This document shows positions 17,518-27,173 of a stretch of 64,000 nucleotides of DNA, in pieces (position 1 is the first letter of the stretch; each line of letters begins with the position of its first letter). The notes beneath the pieces are model-generated. The model searched no databases. It was given only the letters and a program-made list of their open reading frames with translations, and was not told the DNA's origin. The stretch is from NCBI GenBank assembly GCA_965197865.1, contig CBDANZ010000004.1, forward strand, positions 434,001 through 498,000, in the 5' to 3' direction. This DNA is from CBDANZ01 sp965197865 (GTDB lineage Bacteria > Acidobacteriota > Vicinamibacteria > Vicinamibacterales > CAVVIG01). Made by a program: the position numbers and the translations under genes.

Positions 17518-18940
17518 CGGGCAGCGCTTCGTGACCCGCGTCCATTTCATCGGAATCTGCGGCGCGGCCATGGCGACGCTTGCCGCGATGCTAAAACACA
17601 AAGGGCTCGACGTGCGCGGGTCGGATCAGGATATGTATCCGCCGATGAGCGAGTTCCTCGCCGCCCAAGGTATTCCGGCGCTCATCGGCTACAGGGCCGA
17701 TCACATCACTTCCGATCTCGACCTGGTGGTTGTCGGTAACGCTATCTCGCGCGGAAACGTCGAGGTCGAGGAAGTGCTGAATCGCAAGATCCGGTACTGC
17801 TCGTTGCCCGAAGCCATTCGCGAGCATTTCCTGTGGGGCGCCCGCTCAATCGTGGTCGCGGGCACTCACGGCAAGACGACGACGACGGCGCTCTGCGGAT
17901 GGATGCTGACACACGGCGGCGTCGATCCCAGTGTACTTGCTGGAGGTATCGTCATGAACTTTGGCGACGAGGGTTCGAGCTACCGCATCGGCCAGGGCCG
18001 TGATGTTGTTATCGAAGGCGACGAGTACGACAGCGCCTTCTTTGACAAGACCGCGAAGTTCATGAAGTACGTGCCAGACATCGCGGTGATCAACAACGTC
18101 GAGTTCGACCATGCGGATATCTATTCCGATATTGATGCCGTGACGCTGTCATTCCGGCGTCTCGTGAATCTTGTGCCGAGTCGCGGGCTGCTCGTCATCG
18201 GCGCCGACAGCCCGGGCGCACTGGCGTTGAAGGGCGCCGCCGTTTCGCCGGTCGCGACGTTTGGCACCGGCCTGGATGTCGACTGGCAGGCGCACGATCT
18301 CGTTTCGAGCGGAGCATCGACCAGGTTCCGCGTCAGAAAATGCGGTGCGCCGTTTGGGAGCTTTGAGGTGCCACTGCTTGGCGTCCACAACATCCGCAAC
18401 GCGCTGGCGGCGATTATCGTGGCGAGTGAGCTCGACATCGGCTCCGAACGCATTTGTGAAGCGCTTCGCCTTTTCGCTGGCGTGAAGCGGCGGCTGGAGG
18501 TCGTGGGCCTCGCCAGCGGCGTGACGGTCTATGACGATTTCGCGCACCATCCCACCGCCGTGGCTGAGACGCTGGCCGGCCTTCGTGCCGCCAATCCCAA
18601 CGCGCGTATCTGGGCCGTCTTCGAGCCGCGTTCGGCCTCGGCATGCCGCCGGGTGTTTCAGGAGGATTTTGCGCAGGCGTTCGCTGGCGCCGACGAAGTG
18701 CTCCTCGCCCCCGTGTTTCGGTCGACGCTGCCCGAGAGCGAGCGGCTGTCGGTGCCGCGCCTGGTGCGCGATCTCAACCAGCGTGGACAGTCGGTCCGCG
18801 AAGCCTCCTCGATCGACGACATCATCGGCGGCATCGTCAGCGAGCATCGCGCCGGCGACCTCGTCGTCATCATGTCGAACGGCCGTTTCGGAGGCATCCA
18901 CGGGAAGCTCCTTCAAGCCTTGGAACGGCAGCCCCCGTGA
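17510..18940 (+). CDS. mpl: UDP-N-acetylmuramate:L-alanyl-gamma-D-glutamyl-meso-diaminopimelate ligase Mpl
   Basis: This 476-residue Mur-ligase family enzyme attaches recycled tripeptide to UDP-MurNAc. The Rossmann start FIGICGAAMATLAAMLK, the ATP loop GTHGKTTT (118-125), EGDEYDSAFFDK, NNVEFDHADIY and the C-terminal DDFAHHPTAV are characteristic of Mpl rather than MurC. The start appears to be a TTG at 17510, inside the end of ldcA; a GTG at 17531 is an alternative. It links NagZ and LdcA products to the MurA/MurB precursor pathway encoded downstream. Confidence 0.95.
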   Translation: MSDGQRFVTRVHFIGICGAAMATLAAMLKHKGLDVRGSDQDMYPPMSEFLAAQGIPALIGYRADHITSDLDLVVVGNAISRGNVEVEEVLNRKIRYCSLPEAIREHFLWGARSIVVAGTHGKTTTTALCGWMLTHGGVDPSVLAGGIVMNFGDEGSSYRIGQGRDVVIEGDEYDSAFFDKTAKFMKYVPDIAVINNVEFDHADIYSDIDAVTLSFRRLVNLVPSRGLLVIGADSPGALALKGAAVSPVATFGTGLDVDWQAHDLVSSGASTRFRVRKCGAPFGSFEVPLLGVHNIRNALAAIIVASELDIGSERICEALRLFAGVKRRLEVVGLASGVTVYDDFAHHPTAVAETLAGLRAANPNARIWAVFEPRSASACRRVFQEDFAQAFAGADEVLLAPVFRSTLPESERLSVPRLVRDLNQRGQSVREASSIDDIIGGIVSEHRAGDLVVIMSNGRFGGIHGKLLQALERQPP

Positions 18941-18942
18941 GA

Positions 18943-20625
18943 ATGAATTTCCGCATTGTGCACGCCGGCGATTCGGCTCTCGTCGTCGAGTTCGAAGAGC
19001 GGATCGACGCCCTCGTCAATGCGTGCGCCGTCGGTGTGGCGGAGTCGATCCAGGCTGCGCGACTGCCAGGCGTTCGAGACGTTACGTCCGCCTATCGAGC
19101 GGTCACGGTTTATCTTGATCCCCTCCGCACCGATCTTGACGGCTTAACGAGGCGCCTCGATCAGGCTGCTTCGCAGCCGCCACCTAGATTGGTTCGCGCC
19201 GCTTCACCCCTATGCATTCCAGTGTGCTACGGTGGCGCGTTTGGCCCGGATCTCGGCGGTGTGGCGGCCTACGCAGGACTTAGCGAACCCGAGGTCATCG
19301 CTCGTCACTGGGCGCCGGTCTACCGCGTGTTCATGATGGGCTTCGTGCCCGGATTCACCTACCTCGGTCCAGTGGATTCGCAGATCGCCGCGCCGCGCCG
19401 GGCGACGCCTCGCGTGCGGGTGCCGGCCGGGTCGATAGGAATCGCCGGGCTGCAGACGGGCATCTACCCTTCGGAAACGCCCGGAGGCTGGCAGCTCATC
19501 GGCCGCACGCCCGTGAAGATATTCGACCTCGCACGATCCGCCCCGTTCCTGCTCAAAGCGGGAGACTCCGTGCAGTTCTATCCTGTCGAAGAACGTGAAA
19601 TCTCAAGGTTACAGGATGAGAGGACTACAGAAAGGCAGAGCCCCGTTGAGCCTTCCGGCAGCCCAGCAGATCTGCACTCCCCAGATTTCATTCGTGTCCT
19701 GAGGCCCGGTCTCCAAACGACGATCCAGGATCGTGGGCGGTGGGGTCTGCAGTCTCGCGGCGTACCAACGGCGGGGCCGATGGACCCGTGCTCGCATCGG
19801 ATCGCAAACGCGCTCGTTGGCAGCGATCCCGATGTCGCCTCGCTCGAAATCACGCTCGTCGGGCCGGAAATCGAGTTCGAGGACGAGCGCATCGTCGCCG
19901 TGGCCGGCGCGGAGTTCGCGCTCACCGTCGATGGTCGATCCCAGGCGATGAATACGGCGTTTGTCGTTCCGAGCGGGTCGTGCCTGCGGTTTGGCGCCAG
20001 GTCGCGCGGCGTTCGCGCGTACCTTGCGATCGCGGGTGGGATCGCGGTGGACCCGGTGCTCGGCAGCCGTTCCACACACCTCGCCAGCCGAATGGGCGGC
20101 CTCAATGGGCGCGCGCTGGCTGCCGGCGATCGTCTGCCTCTCGGCAGGCGGCGAGGCAACCCCCGCCGGATGATTGACGATGGCGACTTGTTCACGCTTC
20201 CGAGTCCGGGCCTCGACACTCGCATTTGCGTGATTCCCGGTCCCGAGCGCGAGCGCTTTGACGACGACGCGTTACGGACGCTGCAATCGGCGCCCTATTC
20301 GATCCGTATCGAGTCGAACCGTATGGGATTTCGGCTTCAGGGTCCGCTCGTCGGCCACGCCGGCAGTGCCGGTATCATTTCCGACGCGACACCGCTCGGG
20401 ACGCTGCAGGTGCCTGCCTCGGGTGAGCCGGTGCTCCTCATGGCCGATCGTCAGACGAGCGGCGGCTACCCGAGGATTGCCACGGTGATCTCCGCCGATA
20501 TCGGCCGTGCCGGCCAGCTGGCCCCCGGCGATCAAGTGTCCTTCGAGGTCTGCACGCTGCACGACGCGCTGACGGCGCTGATTCGGCAGGAGCGGGCGCT
20601 TATGGCGATTGAAGCGTCCTCATGA
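18943..20625 (+). CDS. 5-oxoprolinase subunits B and C fused (PxpB-PxpC)
   Basis: About 560 residues. The first ~215 match PxpB (DUF1445/KipI-like: RIVHAGDSALVVEFEERID, GFVPGFTYLG, AGLQTGIYPSETPGGWQLIGR). After a linker, the rest matches PxpC (KipA-like: VLRPGLQTTIQDRGRWG, GVPTAGPMD, LSLE-type ASLEITLVGPEI, PASGEPVLLMADRQTSGGYP). PxpABC hydrolyses 5-oxoproline; PxpA is not in the window. The ATG at 18943 is 2 bp after mpl (a GTG at 18937 is an alternative). It overlaps murB by 4 bp, so it is embedded in a cell-wall operon. Confidence 0.9.
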   Translation: MNFRIVHAGDSALVVEFEERIDALVNACAVGVAESIQAARLPGVRDVTSAYRAVTVYLDPLRTDLDGLTRRLDQAASQPPPRLVRAASPLCIPVCYGGAFGPDLGGVAAYAGLSEPEVIARHWAPVYRVFMMGFVPGFTYLGPVDSQIAAPRRATPRVRVPAGSIGIAGLQTGIYPSETPGGWQLIGRTPVKIFDLARSAPFLLKAGDSVQFYPVEEREISRLQDERTTERQSPVEPSGSPADLHSPDFIRVLRPGLQTTIQDRGRWGLQSRGVPTAGPMDPCSHRIANALVGSDPDVASLEITLVGPEIEFEDERIVAVAGAEFALTVDGRSQAMNTAFVVPSGSCLRFGARSRGVRAYLAIAGGIAVDPVLGSRSTHLASRMGGLNGRALAAGDRLPLGRRRGNPRRMIDDGDLFTLPSPGLDTRICVIPGPERERFDDDALRTLQSAPYSIRIESNRMGFRLQGPLVGHAGSAGIISDATPLGTLQVPASGEPVLLMADRQTSGGYPRIATVISADIGRAGQLAPGDQVSFEVCTLHDALTALIRQERALMAIEASS

Positions 20626-21578
20626 GCGTGTTTGACGATGCACTCGTGGCCGCGTTCGGTAAAGACCGGGTGGGTCGCGCTGTCCGGCTGGCGCCATTGA
20701 CGACGCTCCGGGTCGGCGGTCCGGCAGACCGCCTGGTGGAGCCTCGCAGCAGCGACGAGATCGTCACGGCGCTGACTCTTGCCGATCGGGCCGGCGTTCC
20801 GGTCACGATCGTCGGCGGCGGCTCGAACGTTCTCGTTTCGGATGCCGGCGTGCGTGGGCTCGTCCTTCGCCCACGAGGCGGGACAATTCTCCGGGTTGAT
20901 CAGGGCTATGTACGCGCCGATGCGGCGGTGACCATCAACGGGTTGGTGCGGTGGGCGATCATGAACGGCGCCGCGGGTTTCGAGATATGGGCCGGGACGC
21001 CTGGCACGGTGGGCGGCGCGATTTTCGGCAACGCGCATTTCGGCGGGCGCCTGATTGGCGAGCTAGTGGCTTCGGTGCGTGTGGCCGCGAAGAACGGCAC
21101 CACGGCCGATATCCCCGCCTCCGAGATGGCGTTCAGCTACGATCGCAGTCGGTTGCAGGAGACTGCCGACGTCCTGCTCTCGGCGACGTTCCGTGTGTCC
21201 AGAGGGGATCCGGCGGAGATGCGGAGACGAGCGCGCGAGTCGCTCACGTACCGCAAGGGAACGCAGCCGCTCGACACGCCCAGCGCCGGCTGTATTTTTC
21301 GAAACCCCGAACCGGGCCGCGACAGCGTGCCTGAAGGGATTCCCTTGTCCGCGGGCGAGCTGGTCGATCGGGCCGGGTTGAAAGGCCACGTGATCGGCGG
21401 GACGCGAGTGTCGCCGACGCACGGCAACTTCATCGTCAACGACGGATCGGCGACGGCGGGCGACATCCGGCGCCTCATCGAGCACTGTCGTCGGACGGTT
21501 CGGGATCGATTCGGTGTGGAGCTTCGGGAAGAGATCGTGTATCTGGGCGACTTCTCCGATGCCGAGTTTGCGGTCTGA
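20622..21578 (+). CDS. murB: UDP-N-acetylenolpyruvoylglucosamine reductase MurB
   Basis: An FAD enzyme of 318 residues that reduces enolpyruvyl-UDP-GlcNAc to UDP-MurNAc. TTLRVGGPADRLVEP and the FAD loop VGGGSNVLVSD are present, followed by WAGTPGTVGGAIFGNAHFGG and the C-terminal THGNFIVNDG. The proton-donor position, usually Ser in GSxFKNP, is Cys here (PSAGCIFRNP), a variant seen in part of the family. The start overlaps the pxpBC stop as ATGA. murA follows after 22 bp. Confidence 0.95.
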   Translation: MSVFDDALVAAFGKDRVGRAVRLAPLTTLRVGGPADRLVEPRSSDEIVTALTLADRAGVPVTIVGGGSNVLVSDAGVRGLVLRPRGGTILRVDQGYVRADAAVTINGLVRWAIMNGAAGFEIWAGTPGTVGGAIFGNAHFGGRLIGELVASVRVAAKNGTTADIPASEMAFSYDRSRLQETADVLLSATFRVSRGDPAEMRRRARESLTYRKGTQPLDTPSAGCIFRNPEPGRDSVPEGIPLSAGELVDRAGLKGHVIGGTRVSPTHGNFIVNDGSATAGDIRRLIEHCRRTVRDRFGVELREEIVYLGDFSDAEFAV

Positions 21579-21600
21579 AATCTGCAATTTCTGATGTCTT

Positions 21601-22857
21601 ATGTCAACGCTGCTGATTGAAGGCGCCAAGCGGCTGTCCGGAGCCGTGGAGGTAGAGGGCAACAAGAACGCTGCGCTGCCGCTGCTGGCAGCGTGTTTGT
21701 TGACCACCGAGGAGTGCGTCCTGCACAACGTGCCGCGTATCGGCGACGTCGAGGTGATGGCACGCCTGCTGCTTGATCTCGGGGCCGAGGTCGAAGGCAT
21801 CGGCAGCGCGACACTCCGTGTGCGCTGTCCGTCGATCGTGAAAGACGAACCGGACCCCGCGCTCGTCGGGCGCCTTCGCGGGTCGGTGCTGCTGTTGGGG
21901 CCGCTGCTCGCCCGCAAGGGTTCTGCGCAGCTCGCGCCTCCCGGAGGCGACTTTCCGGCTCGCCGGACGATCGCCACCCATCTCGAGGCGCTTACCTCCA
22001 TGGGTGCGCGCGTGATGGCCGGGCCGGGACATCGCCTCGAGGTGCCGGACGGCTTGAAGCCGACGTCGATCTATCTCCACGAGGCCTCGGTGACGGGGAC
22101 CGAGACGGCGCTGCTCGCGGCCGCTGCGGCATCTGGAGTCTCCGAGATCCGCCATGCTGCATGCGAACCGCATGTCGTTGAGCTCTGCGAATTTCTCCGG
22201 GAGCTCGACGTCGGCGTGAGCGGCGTCGGCACCACGACGATCCGCGTCGAAGGAGGCGCCAGGCTGCACGGCGCCGAACACCGGCTGTGGGGCGACTACA
22301 TCGAGGCCGGAAGCTGGGCGGTGGTGGCGGCCGTCACCGGTGGCGAGATCGAAGTTCGAGGGGCCAGAGGCGAGGATATGGAAGTCGTCGCCGACGTTCT
22401 GAAGCGACTGAGCGTTGAATGTTCGATGAAAGGAGACGGCTTGCGTGTCGATCGATCGCGAGCAAAGACGGCCGGCCGAATCACCACCGGTTTGTGGCCA
22501 GGATTTCCCAGCGACCTCGTGAGCCTCGTCACTGTGCTTGCGACGCAAGCCGAAGGGCGCACGCTCGTTCACGACTGGTTGTACGAGCTGCGCCTGTTCG
22601 CGCTGGAGCAGATGAGCGCGATGAGCGCCGATCTCTTCCTCTGTGATCCTCACCGCATCATCGTCACCGGGCCCTGCCGTCTGCGCGGTCGTTCGCTCGA
22701 CAGCCGTGATCTCCGATCGGGCATGGCGCTGATTGCCGCGGCGCTTGCCGCGGAGGGGCAGAGCCGGCTGACGCCGCTCGAAACTGTCGAGCGCGGATAT
22801 GCGCAGCTCGTCGAACGGCTTCAGGGATTGGGCGCCAACGTTTCAAAGCTTTCATGA
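21601..22857 (+). CDS. murA: UDP-N-acetylglucosamine 1-carboxyvinyltransferase MurA, Cys-to-Asp variant
   Basis: A 418-residue enzyme catalysing the first committed step of peptidoglycan synthesis. The Lys-Asn pair of the active site is in VEGNKNAALPLLAA, the catalytic Asp in PSDLVSL, and Arg in DLRSGMALIAAAL. The mobile loop that normally holds the fosfomycin-reactive Cys (E. coli Cys115, PGGCxIGxRP) reads PGGDFPARRT, so Cys is replaced by Asp. Asp at this position is known in Mycobacterium and Chlamydia MurA and gives fosfomycin insensitivity. The last gene of the operon; it converges on the secretin-like gene. Confidence 0.93.
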   Translation: MSTLLIEGAKRLSGAVEVEGNKNAALPLLAACLLTTEECVLHNVPRIGDVEVMARLLLDLGAEVEGIGSATLRVRCPSIVKDEPDPALVGRLRGSVLLLGPLLARKGSAQLAPPGGDFPARRTIATHLEALTSMGARVMAGPGHRLEVPDGLKPTSIYLHEASVTGTETALLAAAAASGVSEIRHAACEPHVVELCEFLRELDVGVSGVGTTTIRVEGGARLHGAEHRLWGDYIEAGSWAVVAAVTGGEIEVRGARGEDMEVVADVLKRLSVECSMKGDGLRVDRSRAKTAGRITTGLWPGFPSDLVSLVTVLATQAEGRTLVHDWLYELRLFALEQMSAMSADLFLCDPHRIIVTGPCRLRGRSLDSRDLRSGMALIAAALAAEGQSRLTPLETVERGYAQLVERLQGLGANVSKLS

Positions 22858-22892
22858 AGGTTGGCTTGCAGTCGTGCGACAACCACGGGGGA

Positions 22893-24743
22893 CTACGGGC
22901 CCGGCGGAGGAACAGCGGGAGCGCCGGGGAGTGCTGGAGCGGGCGGCACGGGAGGGGCGGCTGCTGGCGCGGCAGGGTCCTGGACCGGCGGTGGAATATC
23001 GACCACGGGCGGCAGTTCGACAAGCGGCACCAGCGAGTCGCGGCCGACGCGAAACGCGCGCAGATCCTCCTCGGTGACGTCGAGCACGCGGATGATGTGC
23101 GGCGTCAACGTCAGGATGATGTCGGTCTGGTTCGTTTCGGTCCGCGAATGCGCGAACAGCCGGCCGATGATCGGGATGTCGCTCAGGCCGGGAACCCCTT
23201 TGAGCACCCGGCGCTCTTCGTCTCGGATCAGACCGGCGAACATGTTCGTTTCACCGTCCCGCAGACGAATCACCGTGTTGATTTCACGATTGCCGAAGGT
23301 CGGCAGCCCGCCAAAGCCGCTTCCCGAGATGCTCTGAACCGCCACCTTCAACGCCAGCGTCACTTCGTCGTCGTGATGCATCCGCGGCGTGATATCGATG
23401 TTGACGCCGATGTTCCGGTACTCGAATGTCGTGATCGGCTGCTGCGGGACGCCGCCGGTCGCGATGGGCGAAAACGTCGTGATCGGGATCGGCACCTGCT
23501 CGCCGAATCGTGCCCGCGCCGCGACGCCTTCCGTCGTGCGAAGCTGGGGCTTGGCTAGCGTGCGCGTGTTCGTGTCGGTCTTGAGCAGCCGGTAATACAG
23601 GCCGGGGAGATTGGCCATGAGGACGTCGGCCTGCGTCAAGTTGTGAAGGGACTGTAGAGTCAGCGTCGGCGCCACCGTAACCGAGCCGTCGACGCCTGGC
23701 GATCCCGGCGATGCGACCTGCAGACCGAACTCCGTCAGGCGCGATCGATCCACCTCGAGAAGCTCGACGTCGATGAGAACCTCGGGGCGGGCCTTGTCGA
23801 TGGCCGCCAGCACCCGCGCGGCCGCGGCGATGCGCTCCGGCGTGTCCTTGATCGTGAGCGCGTTGGTGCCCGTCACAGGCGAGATGCGCCGCGCGTCCAG
23901 AACCACGCGAAGCAGGTCCATCGTTTCCTTCAGATCGGCGTTGCTTAGGTAGAAGGTTCGCACGACTTCTTCTTCGTATTCACGGCGCTTGGCCGCTGTG
24001 TCGGGAATGACCAACACCGTGCGCGGCGCCGTCACCCGAAAGAAGGTGCGCGTCTGATCGGACACGGAGCTCAATGCGTCGTCGAGCGAGGCATTGCGTA
24101 GGTCGATCGTCACCGGAACTTGCCGGAATGCAGGATCGAAGCCGAGGCTGATATTGGCGAACTGGGCGATGGCGAGAAAGACGTCGCGGCTGCTGGCGCT
24201 TTGGAAGATCAGTGAGGCGGGCATCCTTGCGTCGGTGGGGAGGTCCATGCCCGGCGGCGGCAGGTTGCGCGTCCGATCAATGAGCGCTTCGAGCTTGGTC
24301 TGGCCCTCGCGTGCCACCGCCACTTTCGACCGGAGTTGGTTGCGCATGACGCTGAGCTCGCTCTCGATGTGACCGCTCGACGGGTTCAGCTCCGCCGCGA
24401 GCTCGTACTCGACTAGCGCCTCGTCGTACTTCCCCGTGGCGGCGAGCCGGCGTCCGCGTTGAAAATGCTGTTCTGAGGCGCGCAGCCTGGCCCGCTCGAG
24501 CGCGAGTCTTGCGTCGGCATCGTCAGGACTGAGAAGGATCGCCTTGGTGTACTCGACGACGGCTCGGTCGTAATCCTGCTGCCGCTCGGCGTCGTGACCT
24601 CGACGAAGGGCGGCAGAGGCCACGCAGCCGGCGGCCGACAGCGCGACGATAAAGAGGAGACAGAGCGAGCGTGCCTGGATGGCGCCCGAGCGGGCGGGCG
24701 GCCGGCGGTCAGCGTCCCGAAGAATCGATGACAATTTCAACAC
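22893..24743 (-). CDS. Secretin-family (type II/IV) outer-membrane lipoprotein with N-terminal TPRs
   Basis: A 616-residue protein. A basic N-terminus and hydrophobic stretch end in LSAAGC, a lipobox. Two TPR-like units (about 45-130) precede an STN/NolW-like region and a secretin core with VLIDVELLEVDR, PQLRTTEGVAARARFGEQVP, NIGVNIDITPRMH and LSDIPIIGRLF. The C-terminus is Pro/Ala-rich. Secretins form outer-membrane pores for type II secretion or type IV pili; no partner secretion genes are visible here. Its start lies inside the lolA end (35-bp overlap). Part of a minus-strand group with lolA and polX. Confidence 0.85.
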   Translation of the reverse strand: MLKLSSILRDADRRPPARSGAIQARSLCLLFIVALSAAGCVASAALRRGHDAERQQDYDRAVVEYTKAILLSPDDADARLALERARLRASEQHFQRGRRLAATGKYDEALVEYELAAELNPSSGHIESELSVMRNQLRSKVAVAREGQTKLEALIDRTRNLPPPGMDLPTDARMPASLIFQSASSRDVFLAIAQFANISLGFDPAFRQVPVTIDLRNASLDDALSSVSDQTRTFFRVTAPRTVLVIPDTAAKRREYEEEVVRTFYLSNADLKETMDLLRVVLDARRISPVTGTNALTIKDTPERIAAAARVLAAIDKARPEVLIDVELLEVDRSRLTEFGLQVASPGSPGVDGSVTVAPTLTLQSLHNLTQADVLMANLPGLYYRLLKTDTNTRTLAKPQLRTTEGVAARARFGEQVPIPITTFSPIATGGVPQQPITTFEYRNIGVNIDITPRMHHDDEVTLALKVAVQSISGSGFGGLPTFGNREINTVIRLRDGETNMFAGLIRDEERRVLKGVPGLSDIPIIGRLFAHSRTETNQTDIILTLTPHIIRVLDVTEEDLRAFRVGRDSLVPLVELPPVVDIPPPVQDPAAPAAAPPVPPAPALPGAPAVPPPGP

Positions 24744-25383
24744 CGCGCGGTGGCGAAAAGACGAACTGTTTATCGGTCAGACCGACGTTCTCCTTCAGGT
24801 TCGTGAACAAAAAGCTCGACGTGCCGCCCTGGGCGTCCCCGGCGACGAAGCCCCGCAGCGCGAGCGTTTCCGGATCGAGGGAAAGGATCAGCCATTCGTA
24901 GTCGGGCGCGGCGGCTTTCGGCGTCAGCTTAAGCGCGCGGGTCCCGGCGGGCTGGCCGGTCGGAGGGTCGGCAGACGACACGGCGAAATCACGGGTCAGG
25001 CGGCCTTTGCCGGCGAGAAACAGCGCTGGCGTGCTTGTGTGGCCGTTTCCGGGAACCGTGCTCACCAGTACCTGCTTATCCTCGAGAATGTACGAATAGA
25101 GCTTCACCCCGTCGGAGACGAAAAGTTTTTCCTCCGGCATCTTGTATTCCCACCGCATCTTGCCGGGCTTCTTGACGAGCAGCCGGCCGCTTTCCTTCAA
25201 CTCCTTGTTGAGAACGCCGCCGCGGTACGTTTGAACGAAATCGGTTGAGAAATCCAGGACGGTGTCGTACTTGCGCTGAAGAGCCTCGGCGAGGTCGAGC
25301 GCACCGCGTTCCTGAGTGCGGCCGGAAAGAAACGCGGCGGACGCAATCACGAATACGACCGAAGAGATCGATTGAGGTCGCAT
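24709..25383 (-). CDS. lolA: Outer-membrane lipoprotein carrier LolA-family protein
   Basis: About 224 residues with an N-terminal hydrophobic signal-like segment (SVVFVIASAAFLSG). The core pattern TDFVQTYRGG, SGRLLVKKPGKMRWEY and KLFVSDGVKLYSYI is typical of LolA, the periplasmic chaperone that carries lipoproteins to the outer membrane. The start is taken at the ATG at 25383; an ATG at 25398 is an alternative, which would almost abut the polX end. It overlaps the lipobox-containing secretin gene, a sensible partner because that protein would need Lol transport (inference). Confidence 0.87.
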   Translation of the reverse strand: MRPQSISSVVFVIASAAFLSGRTQERGALDLAEALQRKYDTVLDFSTDFVQTYRGGVLNKELKESGRLLVKKPGKMRWEYKMPEEKLFVSDGVKLYSYILEDKQVLVSTVPGNGHTSTPALFLAGKGRLTRDFAVSSADPPTGQPAGTRALKLTPKAAAPDYEWLILSLDPETLALRGFVAGDAQGGTSSFLFTNLKENVGLTDKQFVFSPPRGVEIVIDSSGR

Positions 25384-25399
25384 GGCTAACGATAACATG

Positions 25400-27096
25400 C
25401 TAGCGGGTTTTCGGCTTTCGTGCTACCGCCGGCGTTTTTCGGCGATCCTCGCTCGGATAGTGGTGCACCGACTGTGTGTTCAGCACGTGCCGTGGCTCGA
25501 CCCAGCCGCGTCTCGCGGTCGCGACGCCAAGCTGCATCTGACGCTCGAGCATGCCGGCGCGGTGACAATCGGTACTGACCGCGACCGTCGCGCCCGTCGC
25601 GACGGCGCGCCGTGCGAGTGCGCCGTTCAGATCGAGGTGTACCGGCGCCCCGTCGATTTCAACGACCGTGCCCGCGTCAACCGCCGCCGAGAACAACCGG
25701 TCGTAGTCCAGATCGTAGCCGGGGCGGTAGGGAATGAGCCGGTTGGTGGGGTGGGTAATCATCGTGACCAGCGGATGGTGCATCGCACCGAGATGTCGAC
25801 GAAGAAGCTGTTCGGGTGAATGCCCCGCACGCTCGTGTAGTGACGCCAGCACGATGTCAAGGCGCTCCAGTACGTTGTCGTGGAAGTCGAGGCGGCCGTC
25901 GGGAAGGATATCCACCTCGCAGCCGTGCAGAATGGCAATCTGCGAGTAGCGGCCGCGCAGCTCAGCAATCTCGTCGGCCTGTCGGTTCACGCCCTCCGCC
26001 GACAGGTTGCGCGTGGCTGCCGAGTGCGGCGAGTGGTCGGTGACCGCTATGTACTCGTAGCCGAGCCTGATGGCCGTCTGCACCATTTCCTCAATTGAGT
26101 CGCGACCATCACTCCACTCTGTGTGCAGGTGTAAATGGCCTCTGATATTGGCCAGAGAGACGAGCGTTGGCAGCGATCCATCCTGCACCGCCGGGAGCTC
26201 CTCGTCGCCGTTTCGAATTTCAGGAGGGATGACCGACAAGCCAAGGGTTCCGTAGATGTCGTCCTCCGAGTTGGCGATCGGAGACGATCCGTCCCGTAGG
26301 GTTAATCCCTCGGGACCCAGGCGCCAGCTACGCTTAGCGGCGAGCGCCCGAAGGCCTTGCAAGTGCTCGCCGGGTCCCAGTCAGGTGCAGGAGGACGGCG
26401 CCTGCCTCCACCGATGTCGGGCAATGGACGCCCACCTGAACGCGGTCGATCAGCACGTACAAGCGCTTGGGCCCTCGGTGAAGGGCTCGATCCACCTCGG
26501 GGAGCTGCACGACCTCGTCGAAGACACCCTGTGGATCGACGGTGGGTGCGACCACCTCGATGTCGCCGACCATGTCCTGTCCACGCCGCAGTGAGCCGAC
26601 GGGCTGTGCCCACTTGACGCTCGGCAACTGGGCGAGGCAGTCCAGGATGGGATGCACGAGGGTCATCGCGCGTCCGAGAGGTATCCGCGGAATCGTGACG
26701 CGGAGCATCGGCAGTACCGACCCGATCGTGGCTTCGACCGTGTGGTCGGGGCCATCCACCTGGCGCACGGCTTCACGACTGACCTCGGCGGCGAGATCTG
26801 CAGCCGACGTAACGCCGAGCGCGCCTTGCAACGCGGCAAGCTGTTCGACGGTCCCGGCGCCCGATTCGAAGAGCCAGCGGAGGTCGGCAGGCAAGTCGGC
26901 GATCGCCGATTCCAGAAGCACCCATCCGCCCGCGTCGAAGATGGAGCGCAAGCGCGCCAGTAATTTGGGATCGGTATCGGGTGGGGGGGGCATCGAGCAG
27001 GGGACAAAGAGCGTTCTCCGACTCGACCTGTTGCGATTGAACCAGTCTGGTGGCGTCCAAGAAAAGAGCGGCGGCGGTCGTGTCACCGCGGATCAT
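25400..27096 (-). pseudogene. polX: PolX-type DNA polymerase/PHP phosphoesterase, broken by two frameshifts
   Basis: Three consecutive frames on the minus strand read as one PolX-like protein. The N-terminal piece (from the ATG at 27096) changes frame at a C run near 26,990. The middle piece holds the polymerase-like region (GSVLPMLRVTIPRIPLGRA, WAQPVGSLRRGQDMVGDIEV). The frame changes again near 26,350 into the PHP domain with HLHTEWSDGRDS, AVTDHSPHS, LHGCEVDILPDG, THPTNR and STDCHRAGM. The PHP part (25400-26362) is intact as a frame. The gene sits between the rhodanese-like gene and lolA on the same strand. Either real decay or sequence errors explain the shifts. Confidence 0.8.
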
Positions 27097-27173
27097 AGCG
27101 AGCCTGGCGAGTTGCTCGAGCGTGCGGTGGAGCGGGACCAGGGCGGTCGCGCGCGGATCGTCGGAAACGATCG

